From JBAYJM01 sp964350585 (GTDB lineage Bacteria; Patescibacteriota; Patescibacteriia; 2-01-FULL-39-33): a stretch of 48,271 nt of DNA. Of the stretch, positions 32,201 through 40,659 are shown piece by piece. The first letter of the stretch is position 1. Every line of letters starts with the position of its first letter. The stretch is taken from positions 1 through 48,271 of the forward strand of contig CAYGKC010000005.1 in NCBI GenBank assembly GCA_964350585.1, in the 5' to 3' direction. Position numbers and translations under genes: made by a program. The notes beneath the pieces are model-generated. The model worked only from the letters and a program-made list of their open reading frames with translations. It was not told the origin of the DNA and searched no databases.

Positions 32201-34683
32201 TCTATAAAACTAACGCCGGCGAAGGCTTCAGCTCATCTGGTGCCAAAGGCACATTAAATAAAAATTCTTTGACACTTAATTCTAATAACGAGCCAAGAAT
32301 TGCATATAACGCAGGTGGAATTAAATACGTTGATCCTTCAACTCCAACTTGGTCAGTAGTAAATCTTGGAGCTGGTTCATCTCCTTCAATCGCCACCAAC
32401 GGCTCAAAGGTTGGAATCACTTACAATGACGGCGGAGTAAAATTCGTCCAAAACGATGGTGATGGTTTTACTACTCCAGAGTTAATTGATGCAAATGGCA
32501 ATAATCAGGGATTGGTTATGGGTGAATATTCTTATGCATATTACTTAAAAGCTGGAGATATCGGCCAAGATATATTTTTTGCAACCAATAAGCCAGAATC
32601 TACAGGAACTGGCACAAAATTAACTTTTAATTATACTGTCCAGGTAAATGATGTTTCTGCCGATTTGGATTATTCAGCTTCTGATGCTTTGAAACCAAAC
32701 GGCGGAACAATCAAGGATTTAGCCGGCAATGATGCAAATTTGAATTTGCCAACTCCAGGCGCAACAAATTCTTTGGGAGCTAATAAAGCCATTGTTATTG
32801 ACGCGGTTGCTCCAATGATTGAAGAACATGCCGAGGTTGTCGCAGAAGCTACTTCAATTGATGGCGCAATTGTAGAATATGAGAATCCATTAGCTAACGA
32901 TATTTTTGACGGCCCTGTCGCTGTTACTTGCAGTCCATCATCTACATCTCAATTTGCATTGGGTAATACCGAAGTTACATGCACAGCCACGGATTCATTA
33001 GGAAATACTTCAGAATCAACTTTCAATGTAAAAGTTCAGGATACAATAGCTCCAGAAATCACAGCTCCGGCTGATATTGATGATTTTGTAGCCAATGGTT
33101 TTGATTCAACCGTAGAGCTCGGTTGGGCAACATCGACCGACGCAGTTGATGCAGATCCAGAAATTACAAATGATGCTCCCGACGGTTTCCCGGTAGGCAC
33201 TACTGTAGTCACTTGGACAGCTTGCGATTTTTCTAGAAATTGTTCTTCAGCCACTCAGAATGTAACTGTAGTCCCAGCTGAGATTGAAAAAGTCACAGTT
33301 TCAGCAACTTCACCAATAACAACAGCTGAGACAAGTGATGTTACAGTACATGGCAAAGATCATTGGGATCACATAACCACAAATCAAAGCGGCACAGTTG
33401 TAGCTTTGAGCGCAGATAACGGGGGAGCTTTGGGAGCAACTATTTTAACCCTAGAAAATGGTCAAGCTACAACCGAACTAACAAAAACCACTCCTGGCTT
33501 TGTAAATATCACAGCTACAAGCGGAATTTTGACTCCGGGCAATAAGACAGTTGAATTTACCCAGGCAGATATCGAAGCTCCTTATGTTGTTTCCATGTCT
33601 CCTGAAAATAATGCCACGGGCGTCGCAATTACAGCTCCATTATTCCTAACATTTTCAGAACCATTAGATACTGACACTGTAAACGCTGATAATGTTCAGT
33701 TGATGAAAGTCGGAGTTGTAAGTGAGGGTGAAGGCGAAGAGATAACAGCATTAGCTACGGATACACAAGTTGCCGGCATGGTTTTGGCAGAAGGAAATCA
33801 AAAAGTATATTTTATGCCCGAAGCTGATTTAGATTACGCAACAGAGTATTATTTTGTAGTTACAACCGGTATTAAAGACAGAGCCGGCAATAATTTAACT
33901 GAAGTGATTGGTAATGAAAATTCCGGCTTTACAACTGCTGAGAATATTGCTGATGTGACTGCTCCATATGTTGTCAGTTTTTCACCTGACGAGCAAGATG
34001 GCGTAGCTCTTAATGTTAGACCTTATGTGGATTTTTCAGAAGCAATGATGGCTACGACTTTGACAACAGATAACATCGAATTAAGAAGCGGATCAGGAGA
34101 AGGATCTATTGTTGTGCCTGTTTCAATCAGTATTGAAAATGGCGGAACTCGCGCAGTAATTAATCCTGTTGTTAATTTGGATTTATCAACTTCGTACTAC
34201 ATTTTTGTCTCGGGTGATGTTGCTGATGAAGCTGGAAATTTAATGGAAAATAGTGATTCAAGCTATGGCTTTATGACAGTTGATGACAGCACTGTTTTGG
34301 AAGTCACATCAATAACCGCACTTGAGGCATTTGCAGAAGCAAACGGACAGTGGGAAGATGGCTGGAAGTGGAACTTTTATGTCACTGTTCCAAATGATGA
34401 GCTTTCACTCAGAATGAAATTTGCTGATCTCGTAAGCGGAAGCAATGTCATTTCTGCCGGTGGAAATATTAGATTCTATTCTGAGCAGTCTGAAAATGAA
34501 GGTCCAATTGTAGTTGAAGAAGCAAATGAGTATTCTTCGGCGATGTATCTAACTGGGGATTTAAATGATGATCAGCTTGGCAGACAAATTATAATTACTG
34601 TTGAAGTCAGAGTTCCGACCGGAACGCCAGGTGGCTCATATTCAACCAGTTATGGAATAGAAACTAACGATATGGAATACTAA
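29224..34683 (+). CDS. Giant secreted multi-Ig surface protein with HYR domains and an inserted beta-propeller, 1819 aa
   Basis: Exported: a signal peptide with a probable cut after ASA (residue 43). In order: MAM/jelly-roll-like domain (44-195, DGFE start, FYLDDVSV end); two invasin-like Ig domains (198-399); three HYR-type domains (400-641, each with VTCTATDSSGN-like ends); an Ig-like domain (642-746); an Ig-like domain split after about residue 805; a seven-repeat beta-propeller (about 810-1126, repeats such as SPSIAVGSNGVAQVTYV); the rest of the split domain (1127-1197); two HYR domains (1198-1353); an invasin-like Ig (1354-1450); two Big_5-type Ig domains (1451-1690); and an unassigned C-terminal domain. 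It has no membrane anchor, sortase motif or dockerin. An adhesion or surface role is inferred. The dockerin gene follows 4 bases after the stop. Confidence 0.85.
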   Translation: MKRLISMVCFPFGSKLYRKRFFLLAAVAFIASGFFVVANGASAATIFSDGFEVQNNFSLWSNSDDNWSYDNENANNGSAYLAEVKGNTYTNDDVLQKNISTVNFRGVKLNYFYRIDSLEANDHIYVEYSIDGGNNWSQLADYTNREIINQWIEVSHVLPEAANNNPNFRFRFKAHINSNNDSFYLDDVSVTAMPIASAINSSVTVSGNYVPTQGGIATILVTVKDSAGNPIAGIPALDVVVSATGANTITGPSASTNALGQTSATVQSTEVGIKTISVVVNGVTLNTHPEVTFYTSDPRKATVVASNATPEASLLGSQVELIITITDAHGNLVPNGVEVSLVGTPSVPGDLLITGTGKTLNGNVTRLLSYNRKGSVSLVVNAYTGDLNATGDIVINFIDTTKPEIDFHEDISVEATSHDGAVVEYVTPLATDNIDGAVSVSCTPASSSTFAFGDNTVTCTATDSSGNTQTSSFNIEITDRTSPKITAPDDITKEATGPLTPVDLGTPVVSDISDANPAETNDAPTDGFPVGTTTVTWTVTDHGGNSATAIQTVVIIDTTKPIIDSHADILNIEASTDPTLGAGVGFVAPMSHDSVDGDLPSICVPADGSTFYLGTTTVTCTKTDSSGNIADEVTFVVTVIDTTSPVFSATSPAMDDIIKADFTVSYALSEALESGSIVFNSPEGLVYTLSGSELAIGSHTILSASLANAGIVLSDGIHTITFNGTDMSGNEGTYTNTNITYDATAPTALNVDSEYADGAYTVGTIIPIDVEFDETVLVTGEPLLRMGVGEDRFAVYVGASDPDGSGSEPLETLSNIVQLTDTSANESDVDIAERNGTIHRVYVRSGSVYYSNSVGVAEELVGAGSSPSIAVGSNGVAQVTYVAGGNVVFATRADWTAVTVVSAGSSPDIDVDGDNKAHIAFSMDSDGGNHDDIVYTNNIGESFMAPVNIMDSSYRSYHTNPVLKVDGNGKYHVLGNFHEIYCGYECYNTYSVVYKTNAGEGFSSSGAKGTLNKNSLTLNSNNEPRIAYNAGGIKYVDPSTPTWSVVNLGAGSSPSIATNGSKVGITYNDGGVKFVQNDGDGFTTPELIDANGNNQGLVMGEYSYAYYLKAGDIGQDIFFATNKPESTGTGTKLTFNYTVQVNDVSADLDYSASDALKPNGGTIKDLAGNDANLNLPTPGATNSLGANKAIVIDAVAPMIEEHAEVVAEATSIDGAIVEYENPLANDIFDGPVAVTCSPSSTSQFALGNTEVTCTATDSLGNTSESTFNVKVQDTIAPEITAPADIDDFVANGFDSTVELGWATSTDAVDADPEITNDAPDGFPVGTTVVTWTACDFSRNCSSATQNVTVVPAEIEKVTVSATSPITTAETSDVTVHGKDHWDHITTNQSGTVVALSADNGGALGATILTLENGQATTELTKTTPGFVNITATSGILTPGNKTVEFTQADIEAPYVVSMSPENNATGVAITAPLFLTFSEPLDTDTVNADNVQLMKVGVVSEGEGEEITALATDTQVAGMVLAEGNQKVYFMPEADLDYATEYYFVVTTGIKDRAGNNLTEVIGNENSGFTTAENIADVTAPYVVSFSPDEQDGVALNVRPYVDFSEAMMATTLTTDNIELRSGSGEGSIVVPVSISIENGGTRAVINPVVNLDLSTSYYIFVSGDVADEAGNLMENSDSSYGFMTVDDSTVLEVTSITALEAFAEANGQWEDGWKWNFYVTVPNDELSLRMKFADLVSGSNVISAGGNIRFYSEQSENEGPIVVEEANEYSSAMYLTGDLNDDQLGRQIIITVEVRVPTGTPGGSYSTSYGIETNDMEY

Positions 34684-34687
34684 AAAT

Positions 34688-35338
34688 ATGAAAAATTTTA
34701 AAATTTTAACTATAGCATCCCTGGGAGTTATGCTCCTTGGGATGGCAGTGGGGACAAACGCCTCAGAAGTTACTGGCAATTTAAATACCGGAATTGAATC
34801 GGGAATAAACGGAACAGTTATTACAGCTCCTGTGGCCAGTCCTTCTGCAGGAACTTATACTTCGGCTCAGGATGTGATTTTAACGGCTAGCGGGGCATCT
34901 TCCATTAAATACACATTTGATGGCAGTATGCCTACTTGTAGCGCCTCTGGCAACTCATTGAGTTATGGAGTGGCTATTCCGATAACAACATCCAAAACAA
35001 TTAAAGCGGTTTCTTGCTATGCCAACAATAATCAATCATCAGTAGCAACATTTGCTTATATTATAAATATTTCAACTACAACACCGCCGATCCCTCCAAC
35101 CCCACCAACGCCTCCCACTCCTCCAGCCCCTGGAGGCGGAGGCGGAGGAACTCCTCCAGCAGAAACAACTTATTCAATCGGTGATATTAATAAAAGCGGA
35201 GCAGTTGATAAATATGATTTTTCATTGATGATGGCTAATTGGGGAGAAACTGGAGATAATATTGCTGATTTAAACGGTGATAAAAAGGTTGATAAATATG
35301 ATTTTGCCTTATTAATGTCTCAGTGGAGCGTAAATTAA
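34688..35338 (+). CDS. Secreted protein with chitobiase-C-type domain, Pro linker and dockerin
   Basis: 216 aa, exported. The signal peptide ends near residue 26 (GTNAS). Residues 45-125 resemble the chitobiase/beta-hexosaminidase C-terminal Ig-like domain (PSAGTYTSAQDVILTASG, IKYTFDGSMPTC, SKTIKAVSCYANN). A Pro/Thr then Gly linker (about 130-156) leads to a type I dockerin (160-216) with two calcium loops: DINKSGAVDKYD and DLNGDKKVDKYD, each followed by an F-x-L-M helix. No catalytic domain is present, so it is likely an adaptor. The neighbour 12 bases downstream has a cohesin domain, the natural partner of a dockerin. Confidence 0.85.
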   Translation: MKNFKILTIASLGVMLLGMAVGTNASEVTGNLNTGIESGINGTVITAPVASPSAGTYTSAQDVILTASGASSIKYTFDGSMPTCSASGNSLSYGVAIPITTSKTIKAVSCYANNNQSSVATFAYIINISTTTPPIPPTPPTPPTPPAPGGGGGGTPPAETTYSIGDINKSGAVDKYDFSLMMANWGETGDNIADLNGDKKVDKYDFALLMSQWSVN

Positions 35339-35350
35339 TAATTTCAAAGT

Positions 35351-36121
35351 ATGAAAAAAACAAAAATAGCAGTAATTTTTTCAGCATTCATCTTATTTGC
35401 GGTATTTGGTTTTGTTGCTAACGTTAATGCTTCAGGCACTTCGCTTTATGTCTCACCAGCAAGCCTAACCAAAAATGTTGGCGACAGTTTCAATGTTACC
35501 GTTGGTGTGAGTGCTTCTGTTGAAAAAGTTTTCGCCGCAGAAGGTACGCTGAATTTTAATGGCTTAGAATGCAAAAGCATTACGGTTGCTAGCGGTTTAA
35601 TCGCACAACTTACACCTTCATGTGATAATCCTCATTTTTTGGTTGGAATACCATCTGGCACGACAGCTGGAAAAACATTGATTACAATTAATGTCAAAGC
35701 GGAGAAGGCTGGAAATGCAAGCGTAACAATTGGCGGAGTTGATGTTATTGGTGAAGGCAAATCCTTATCAACTGCATCTTCTGGCGGAAGTTATGTAATA
35801 AAATCGACAACAGTTATTGAAGCGGAAGTAAAAGCTGTTCCAAGCCCGGAAGCAGAAACGGTTAAAACTCCCGTAACTGCTGAGATTAAATCTGAAGGAC
35901 AAACGACCACACAAGAGACAGAGACATCAGCGGAAGAAGTTTTACCTCCAACTTCAACAGTATCTGTAGATGAAGTAACGGTAAATGATCAAGATACCGG
36001 AAGAGTTATGGGTAATTTTGAGGAGAAAGATAATAATTGGTATAATTCATATATTCTTTGGATTATTGTAATAATTTTAATAGTTATTATTATTGTTATT
36101 TTAATGAAAAGAAAAAAATAA
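35351..36121 (+). CDS. Membrane-anchored cohesin-domain protein
   Basis: 256 aa. A signal peptide (cut near residue 27, VNAS) is followed by a cohesin-type domain (about 30-155: TSLYVSPASLTKNVGDSFNV, a hydrophobic core strand, FLVGIPSGTTAGKTLITINV, then GNASVTIGGVDVIGEG). Next comes an acidic Thr/Glu/Pro-rich spacer (about 160-225), then a C-terminal membrane segment (about 233-252) and KRKK inside. The topology puts the cohesin outside on a flexible stalk. It is last in the operon, before a terminator. Cohesins bind dockerins; the gene just upstream encodes one, so a cognate pair is the simplest reading. Confidence 0.85.
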   Translation: MKKTKIAVIFSAFILFAVFGFVANVNASGTSLYVSPASLTKNVGDSFNVTVGVSASVEKVFAAEGTLNFNGLECKSITVASGLIAQLTPSCDNPHFLVGIPSGTTAGKTLITINVKAEKAGNASVTIGGVDVIGEGKSLSTASSGGSYVIKSTTVIEAEVKAVPSPEAETVKTPVTAEIKSEGQTTTQETETSAEEVLPPTSTVSVDEVTVNDQDTGRVMGNFEEKDNNWYNSYILWIIVIILIVIIIVILMKRKK

Positions 36122-36141
36122 TAATAGTTAACTGATATAAT

Positions 36142-36168
36142 AAAAATCGCCTTAACCGGCGATTTTTT
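36142..36168 (+). terminator. Terminator of the surface-protein operon
   Basis: AAAAATCGCC (36142-36151), a 6-base loop, then GGCGATTTTTT (36158-36168). Confidence 0.92.
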
Positions 36169-36176
36169 AATTAAAT

Positions 36177-36210
36177 AAAAAAACCGCTATAAGCTTTAAG
36201 TTATAGGCGG
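36177..36210 (-). terminator. Terminator of the minus-strand corA gene
   Basis: CCGCTATAA (36184-36192) pairs with TTATAgGCGG (36201-36210) with one bulged base. Read on the minus strand it is followed by seven T (36183-36177). Confidence 0.8.
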
Positions 36211-36226
36211 ACGGTAAAACATTATT

Positions 36227-37165
36227 TTAGAGCCATTTTTTCTTTTTGAAAAACAAATACATTAAAAAGGCGAGGCCAAGCATAAAGGCAACAATAATCC
36301 AGAAGCCTTGACCTGAATCTTTAAGTGGCATTCCTCCGCTAATATTCATGCCGAAAAGGGAGGCAATAAGGGTAAGAGGAAATATCACAACTGAAAAAAG
36401 CGTTAGTGTTCTCATGATATCGCTCAACTTAAATGAAACAAGATTGGTATTCGTTTCTTCAAGGGCATCAAGCATTTCTTTCTGGTTGCTTAAAATATCC
36501 CAGATGTCTTTGGTATTTTCAATTAGATTATTAAAGTATGAATGGAAATATTCTATATTTAAAAAAGATATTTTTTCACTTGACAGCTTCATAATAGCCG
36601 AACCATGTGCTTGCATAATCTTTCTGAAATTTAAAATATTTCTTTTTACTTCAAGTATTTCATTAATCATTCTCCTTTCATAGCCGGTAAAAATAGTATC
36701 TTCGATTTTTTTGATATCTTTGCTTATATTATCAAGAATTGGATAGCAATGTTGTTGAAGGCGTGAAATTATCTCATACAGCAAAAGCCCGCTTTGGCCC
36801 GAAAAGTATTGATTGCGATAAAAGGAGTCTTTGTTGCATAAATCGAAAAATTCCGTGATGAGCGGAAGGCTGTTTCTATGGATTGTGACAATATAATCCC
36901 AGCCAATGAAAAAATCAATTTCTTCTGACTCGACTGTTTTTGTTTTTTTATTGTAATAAGGGAATTGAAGGATTAAAAAACAATAGCCATTTCTAATATT
37001 GAATTTTGGCCTTTGGGCAAATTTCTGAGCTTTTGAATCATTAAGATCCAAATCATGAAATTTGTACTTTCTTTTGAGATATTGAATTTCTTTTGTACCA
37101 GCATTGATGATATTTGTCCACATCATCTGTCCGTCGCTGGAAGTTGTTGAGATATTTTTTTGCAT
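36227..37165 (-). CDS. corA: CorA-family magnesium/divalent cation transporter
   Basis: Inner-membrane channel of the CorA family. A long cytoplasmic N-terminal region rich in helices (residues 1-245) is followed by two C-terminal membrane segments and the selectivity motif GMN (SLFGMNISGG) between them; the end is basic (FFKKKKW). The start at 37165 is chosen over an in-frame TTG at 37180, because a minus-strand TATAAT (37190-37185) places transcription start near 37178, downstream of the TTG. The protein is then 312 aa. A single-gene unit with its own terminator. Confidence 0.92.
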   Translation of the reverse strand: MQKNISTTSSDGQMMWTNIINAGTKEIQYLKRKYKFHDLDLNDSKAQKFAQRPKFNIRNGYCFLILQFPYYNKKTKTVESEEIDFFIGWDYIVTIHRNSLPLITEFFDLCNKDSFYRNQYFSGQSGLLLYEIISRLQQHCYPILDNISKDIKKIEDTIFTGYERRMINEILEVKRNILNFRKIMQAHGSAIMKLSSEKISFLNIEYFHSYFNNLIENTKDIWDILSNQKEMLDALEETNTNLVSFKLSDIMRTLTLFSVVIFPLTLIASLFGMNISGGMPLKDSGQGFWIIVAFMLGLAFLMYLFFKKKKWL

Positions 37166-37236
37166 GGGAATATAAAACAATTTTATTATAGCATAAAAAA
37201 AGAAATCATTGTATAATATAGAAGAAGATAAAACTT

Positions 37237-37725
37237 ATGTCTATAGATAAAAAGCCGGCACTAAACAGAGAAAAGGTATTTGAAAAGTTACCCCAGCCAA
37301 AAACCGAAATTATTAATCAGGAGCAGTTTGACGTTGAAAGAAAAGGAGGAATGGTCGTAACAGAATCCTACGAGGCAAGCAAAATTCCCGGACAAGAGCT
37401 TCCGGCCGGTTTTGGCGTTAGCTTTTCTACGCCACCGGAAGATACTTTTAAAAAAGTGGAAAATATTTTACAAGAAGACCTTGAAAATGTTTATGTAAAA
37501 ATGCTTCCGAACGATCAAAGGAAATTTAAGGAAAAAGGCGAGGAAACAGCCAGAACTATTGTTGAACTTCTAAAAAAACCTACAGTAAAAATAAAGAAAA
37601 TTTTTCAGCTTATCCTGAACTGGCTTAGGATTATACCTGGAGTTAATAAATTTTATTTGCAACAGATCGCAAAAATTAAAGCAGACAGTATTATTGAAAC
37701 GATTAAAGATAAAAAAATAAAATAA
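37237..37725 (+). CDS. Hypothetical protein paired with the TraG-like ATPase, 162 aa
   Basis: No recognised family. The N-terminal 60 residues look disordered (Lys, Glu, Pro rich); the C-terminal half is helical and basic (FKEKGEETARTIVELLKKP, then IFQLILNWLRIIPGVNKFYLQ, a possibly membrane-associated amphipathic helix). Its TAA overlaps the next gene's ATG (TAATG at 37723), so it is translationally coupled to the ATPase and may be its partner. A TATAAT lies at 37212-37217, with a poor -35. Confidence 0.65.
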   Translation: MSIDKKPALNREKVFEKLPQPKTEIINQEQFDVERKGGMVVTESYEASKIPGQELPAGFGVSFSTPPEDTFKKVENILQEDLENVYVKMLPNDQRKFKEKGEETARTIVELLKKPTVKIKKIFQLILNWLRIIPGVNKFYLQQIAKIKADSIIETIKDKKIK

Positions 37726-40268
37726 TGGGCTTAGATTTTTTAAATGAATCCGAATCCGTCGATTTTTTCAATTTTGAAACAATCTTTTTTATTTTTTGGA
37801 TAATTGTATCTGTTTTGGCGGTAGTAGTTGTTATTGTGATATTTTTGTTAGTGTTGAAGAAAATTTTACGGGGCAATAAATTGCATCCGTCTATTTTTGA
37901 TAAGAAAATATTCAAACTTTCGGTTCCTCAAATTGATCTAGATAAAGAAGATGATAAGCCAAAGAAGCAAATGAAGGAAATGATTGCTTCAGTGGAGAAT
38001 TTTTATGCTTCTATTGCCGGTTTGCCGGCACAGAAAGGTTTCAAGTCTTGGCTATTTGGCAGATACGATAATTGGACATTTGAAATATTAGTCGGAGAGG
38101 ACGAATTGATAACTTTTTATATGGCTATTCCGCTGTATTTGGAACAGTACATAAAACAGCATTTGTTATCACAGTATCCTCATTGTCAGCTTGAAGAGGT
38201 GGCTGATTATAATATCTTTAACACTCAAGGACATGTTGCGGCAGGTTATTTAAGGTTGGCTAAAGACTATATGTTTCCCATATTGACTTATAAAATGGTA
38301 GAAAATGATCCAATGCTTGGAATTTTAAGCAATTTATCAAAGCTTGGTCCAGGTCAAACAGTAGCAATTCAGTTTACTTTAAGATCAGCCAGACCTAAAT
38401 GGAGAAAAAAGGGGATAAAGATCGCTTCGACAATGCAACAAGGAAAAACACTGAAGCAAGCGCAAGCATCTAATTCATTATTATCGAATACACTAGGCAA
38501 GCCTCAAGACTGGATGGCAACAACCAAACCGGCCACTAAAGAACCTCATAGGCTTTCACCCCTTGAAGAACAAATGGTAAAAGCCATAGAAGAAAAGGCT
38601 TCAAAACCCGGATTGGATGTCAATATCAGAATAATATCTTTTGCTCCTCAGGAAATACAGGCCAAAGAAATTCTTAGGTATGTTGCCAATTCCTTTACCC
38701 AATATTCAAACTATCATTATGGAAATAATTTTAAGGCAGTATTAAAAGGCTCAGGACATAAGATTATCTCGGATTTTATTTACAGGAGATTTGAAGAAGA
38801 CATTTCATTTGTTCTGAATTCAGAAGAAATGGTTTCGCTTTGGCATTTGCCTTTTCCCAATACTGACGTGCCCAAAATCAAATGGCTAATGGCCAAAAAA
38901 TTACCTCCTCCGGTAAATATGCCGAAAGAAGGTATATTCTTGGGAGAAAATTTTTATCGTGGCAAAAAAACTGTAGCCAAAATTAAAGACGCCGACAGAA
39001 GAAGGCATACTTATATTATTGGAATGACCGGTGTCGGTAAAAGCTACCTTATGGCTGAGTTGGCGATTCAGGATATTATGGCGGGAAAAGGAGTTTGTGT
39101 TGTTGATCCTCATGGCGAATTAATCGAAGACATTTTGCCTTTCATTCCAAAAAACAGGCTCGAAGACGTAATAATTTTTGATCCTTCCGATGGAGAAAGA
39201 CCTATAGGCCTAAATATGCTTGAAGCATCCAGCTCCTATGAAATGGATATGGCGGCTCAAGAGATGATCACTATTTTCTATAAACTGTTGCCTGATCCGG
39301 CTATGGCAGGTCCTATGTTTGAACACTATATGAGAAACGCTCTCTTGGCGCTTATGGCAGATCAAGAAGACCCTGGCACTTTAGTTGAATTGGCAAGAAT
39401 ATTTACTGACGACGCTTACAGAAAAAAGAAGCTTGAACACGTAAAAGATATTTTAGTTAAAGACTTTTGGGAAAGGGAATATGCCGCATCTCAGAAAGGT
39501 AGCACGGCTGCAGATATGCTTTCATACGTTATTTCCAAGACTGGAAGATTTGTTGAAAATGAAATAATGAGAAATATTATCGGACAGGCTAAATCGGGAA
39601 TAAACTTCAGAGAAGTCATGGATAAGCAGAAAATTCTTTTGATTAATCTCGCTAAAGGTAAAATAGGGGAGACAAACAGTAATTTGCTTGGACTTATTGC
39701 GGTTTCTAAATTACAGATGGCGGCACTTGGCAGATCGGACATGGCCGAAGACCAAAGAAAAGATTTCTATTTATATATTGATGAGTTCCAGAATTTTATT
39801 ACTGACAGTATTTCGATTATTTTGTCTGAAGCTAGAAAATATAAGCTGAACCTAATAATGGCGCATCAATTTGTTGCTCAGTTAGTGCAGAACAATGATA
39901 CAAGGGTGCGTGATGCAATTTTTGGTAATGTGGGAAATCTTGCTTCTTACAGGGTTGGTGTTGATGATGCTGAGGTTATCGCAAAACAGCTTGGTCCCAA
40001 AGTTAATGAATATGATGTTATGAATGTTGAAAAATACACTATTTATCTTAGGATGCTTATTGATAATCAAGCGACTGACGCTTTCAATGTAGCTGTTTAT
40101 AATTTTAAAGAAATTTATCAATCAAATCCAAACATAGTTTCTCCGCTTAAAGAATTGTCTCGATTAAAACATGGCAGAGACAAAGAAATTGTTGTTAGGG
40201 AAATAATCGAAAGATCAAAGATCGGTCAATTAGGGAAGCCGGAGAAAAGTTTGCTTGAAAGCTTGTAA
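37725..40268 (+). CDS. TraG/VirD4-like P-loop ATPase with TraM-recognition-type region
   Basis: 847 aa. One membrane segment near the N-terminus (about residues 20-42) is followed by a linker and a domain of unknown role to about 400. The motor domain has Walker A GMTGVGKSYL near 432, DPHGELIEDIL near 465, a Walker B-type YLYIDEFQNF near 681, and AHQFVAQL (TraM-recognition/TraG type) near 712. It resembles type IV secretion coupling ATPases, which pump DNA or protein. No relaxase, VirB4 or pilus genes are in the window, and such stand-alone ATPases are frequent in CPR genomes, so the substrate is unknown. Confidence 0.8.
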   Translation: MGLDFLNESESVDFFNFETIFFIFWIIVSVLAVVVVIVIFLLVLKKILRGNKLHPSIFDKKIFKLSVPQIDLDKEDDKPKKQMKEMIASVENFYASIAGLPAQKGFKSWLFGRYDNWTFEILVGEDELITFYMAIPLYLEQYIKQHLLSQYPHCQLEEVADYNIFNTQGHVAAGYLRLAKDYMFPILTYKMVENDPMLGILSNLSKLGPGQTVAIQFTLRSARPKWRKKGIKIASTMQQGKTLKQAQASNSLLSNTLGKPQDWMATTKPATKEPHRLSPLEEQMVKAIEEKASKPGLDVNIRIISFAPQEIQAKEILRYVANSFTQYSNYHYGNNFKAVLKGSGHKIISDFIYRRFEEDISFVLNSEEMVSLWHLPFPNTDVPKIKWLMAKKLPPPVNMPKEGIFLGENFYRGKKTVAKIKDADRRRHTYIIGMTGVGKSYLMAELAIQDIMAGKGVCVVDPHGELIEDILPFIPKNRLEDVIIFDPSDGERPIGLNMLEASSSYEMDMAAQEMITIFYKLLPDPAMAGPMFEHYMRNALLALMADQEDPGTLVELARIFTDDAYRKKKLEHVKDILVKDFWEREYAASQKGSTAADMLSYVISKTGRFVENEIMRNIIGQAKSGINFREVMDKQKILLINLAKGKIGETNSNLLGLIAVSKLQMAALGRSDMAEDQRKDFYLYIDEFQNFITDSISIILSEARKYKLNLIMAHQFVAQLVQNNDTRVRDAIFGNVGNLASYRVGVDDAEVIAKQLGPKVNEYDVMNVEKYTIYLRMLIDNQATDAFNVAVYNFKEIYQSNPNIVSPLKELSRLKHGRDKEIVVREIIERSKIGQLGKPEKSLLESL

Positions 40269-40332
40269 TTAAAAATAAATTTGTGTATATTTAAGGAAGT
40301 GTTGATTGTATATTATGCGGAAGGAGTGGAAG

Positions 40333-40587
40333 ATGATAATTACAATAGTTTTTCCAATGGAGGTGACGGATTTCTCCGGCAATGGCAAATTCGAATATGA
40401 AACCATTGAGCCGGGGGATTACAGAGTTGTTGAAAGTCCCGGCCCTTATCCCCAACTGGATAGCCGTTGGTGGGTTTTCCCCGGAACTAGCAAGGGGGCA
40501 AGCATAGACGTTTGGAAACGCCATCAAACTTTGTCCAGGTCAAGGCATCCCAAAAAGCTTTTAAGGGAATTAAAGGCTGCGAGATGA
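40333..40587 (+). CDS. Hypothetical protein, 84 aa, stand-alone unit with strong SD
   Basis: No recognised family. Starts MIITIVFPMEVTDFSG, followed by an aromatic/Pro-rich middle (SPGPYPQLDSRWWVFPG) and a basic C-terminus (RSRHPKKLLRELKAAR). The start at 40333 is set by AAGGAG at 40321-40326, six bases upstream; an earlier in-frame ATG (40315) lies before the SD. A strong terminator follows within 20 bases of the stop, and then a copy of the 37-bp palindrome. Confidence 0.68.
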   Translation: MIITIVFPMEVTDFSGNGKFEYETIEPGDYRVVESPGPYPQLDSRWWVFPGTSKGASIDVWKRHQTLSRSRHPKKLLRELKAAR

Positions 40588-40605
40588 TTTTATTTTCTAT
40601 TTCCA

Positions 40606-40638
40606 AATGCTCGGCTCAAGCACAACCGAGCATTTTTT
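40606..40638 (+). terminator. Intrinsic terminator after the 84-aa gene
   Basis: TGCTCGG (40608-40614) pairs with CCGAGCA (40626-40632), followed by six T. Confidence 0.92.
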
Positions 40639-40659
40639 ATTTGTTTAAAATTAGATATT

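Noticed and set aside
35080..35160. Repeated CCTCC/CCAACxCC stretch, considered as a tandem repeat array
   Set aside because: It encodes the Pro/Thr and Gly linker between the two domains of the dockerin protein, an ordinary coding low-complexity region.
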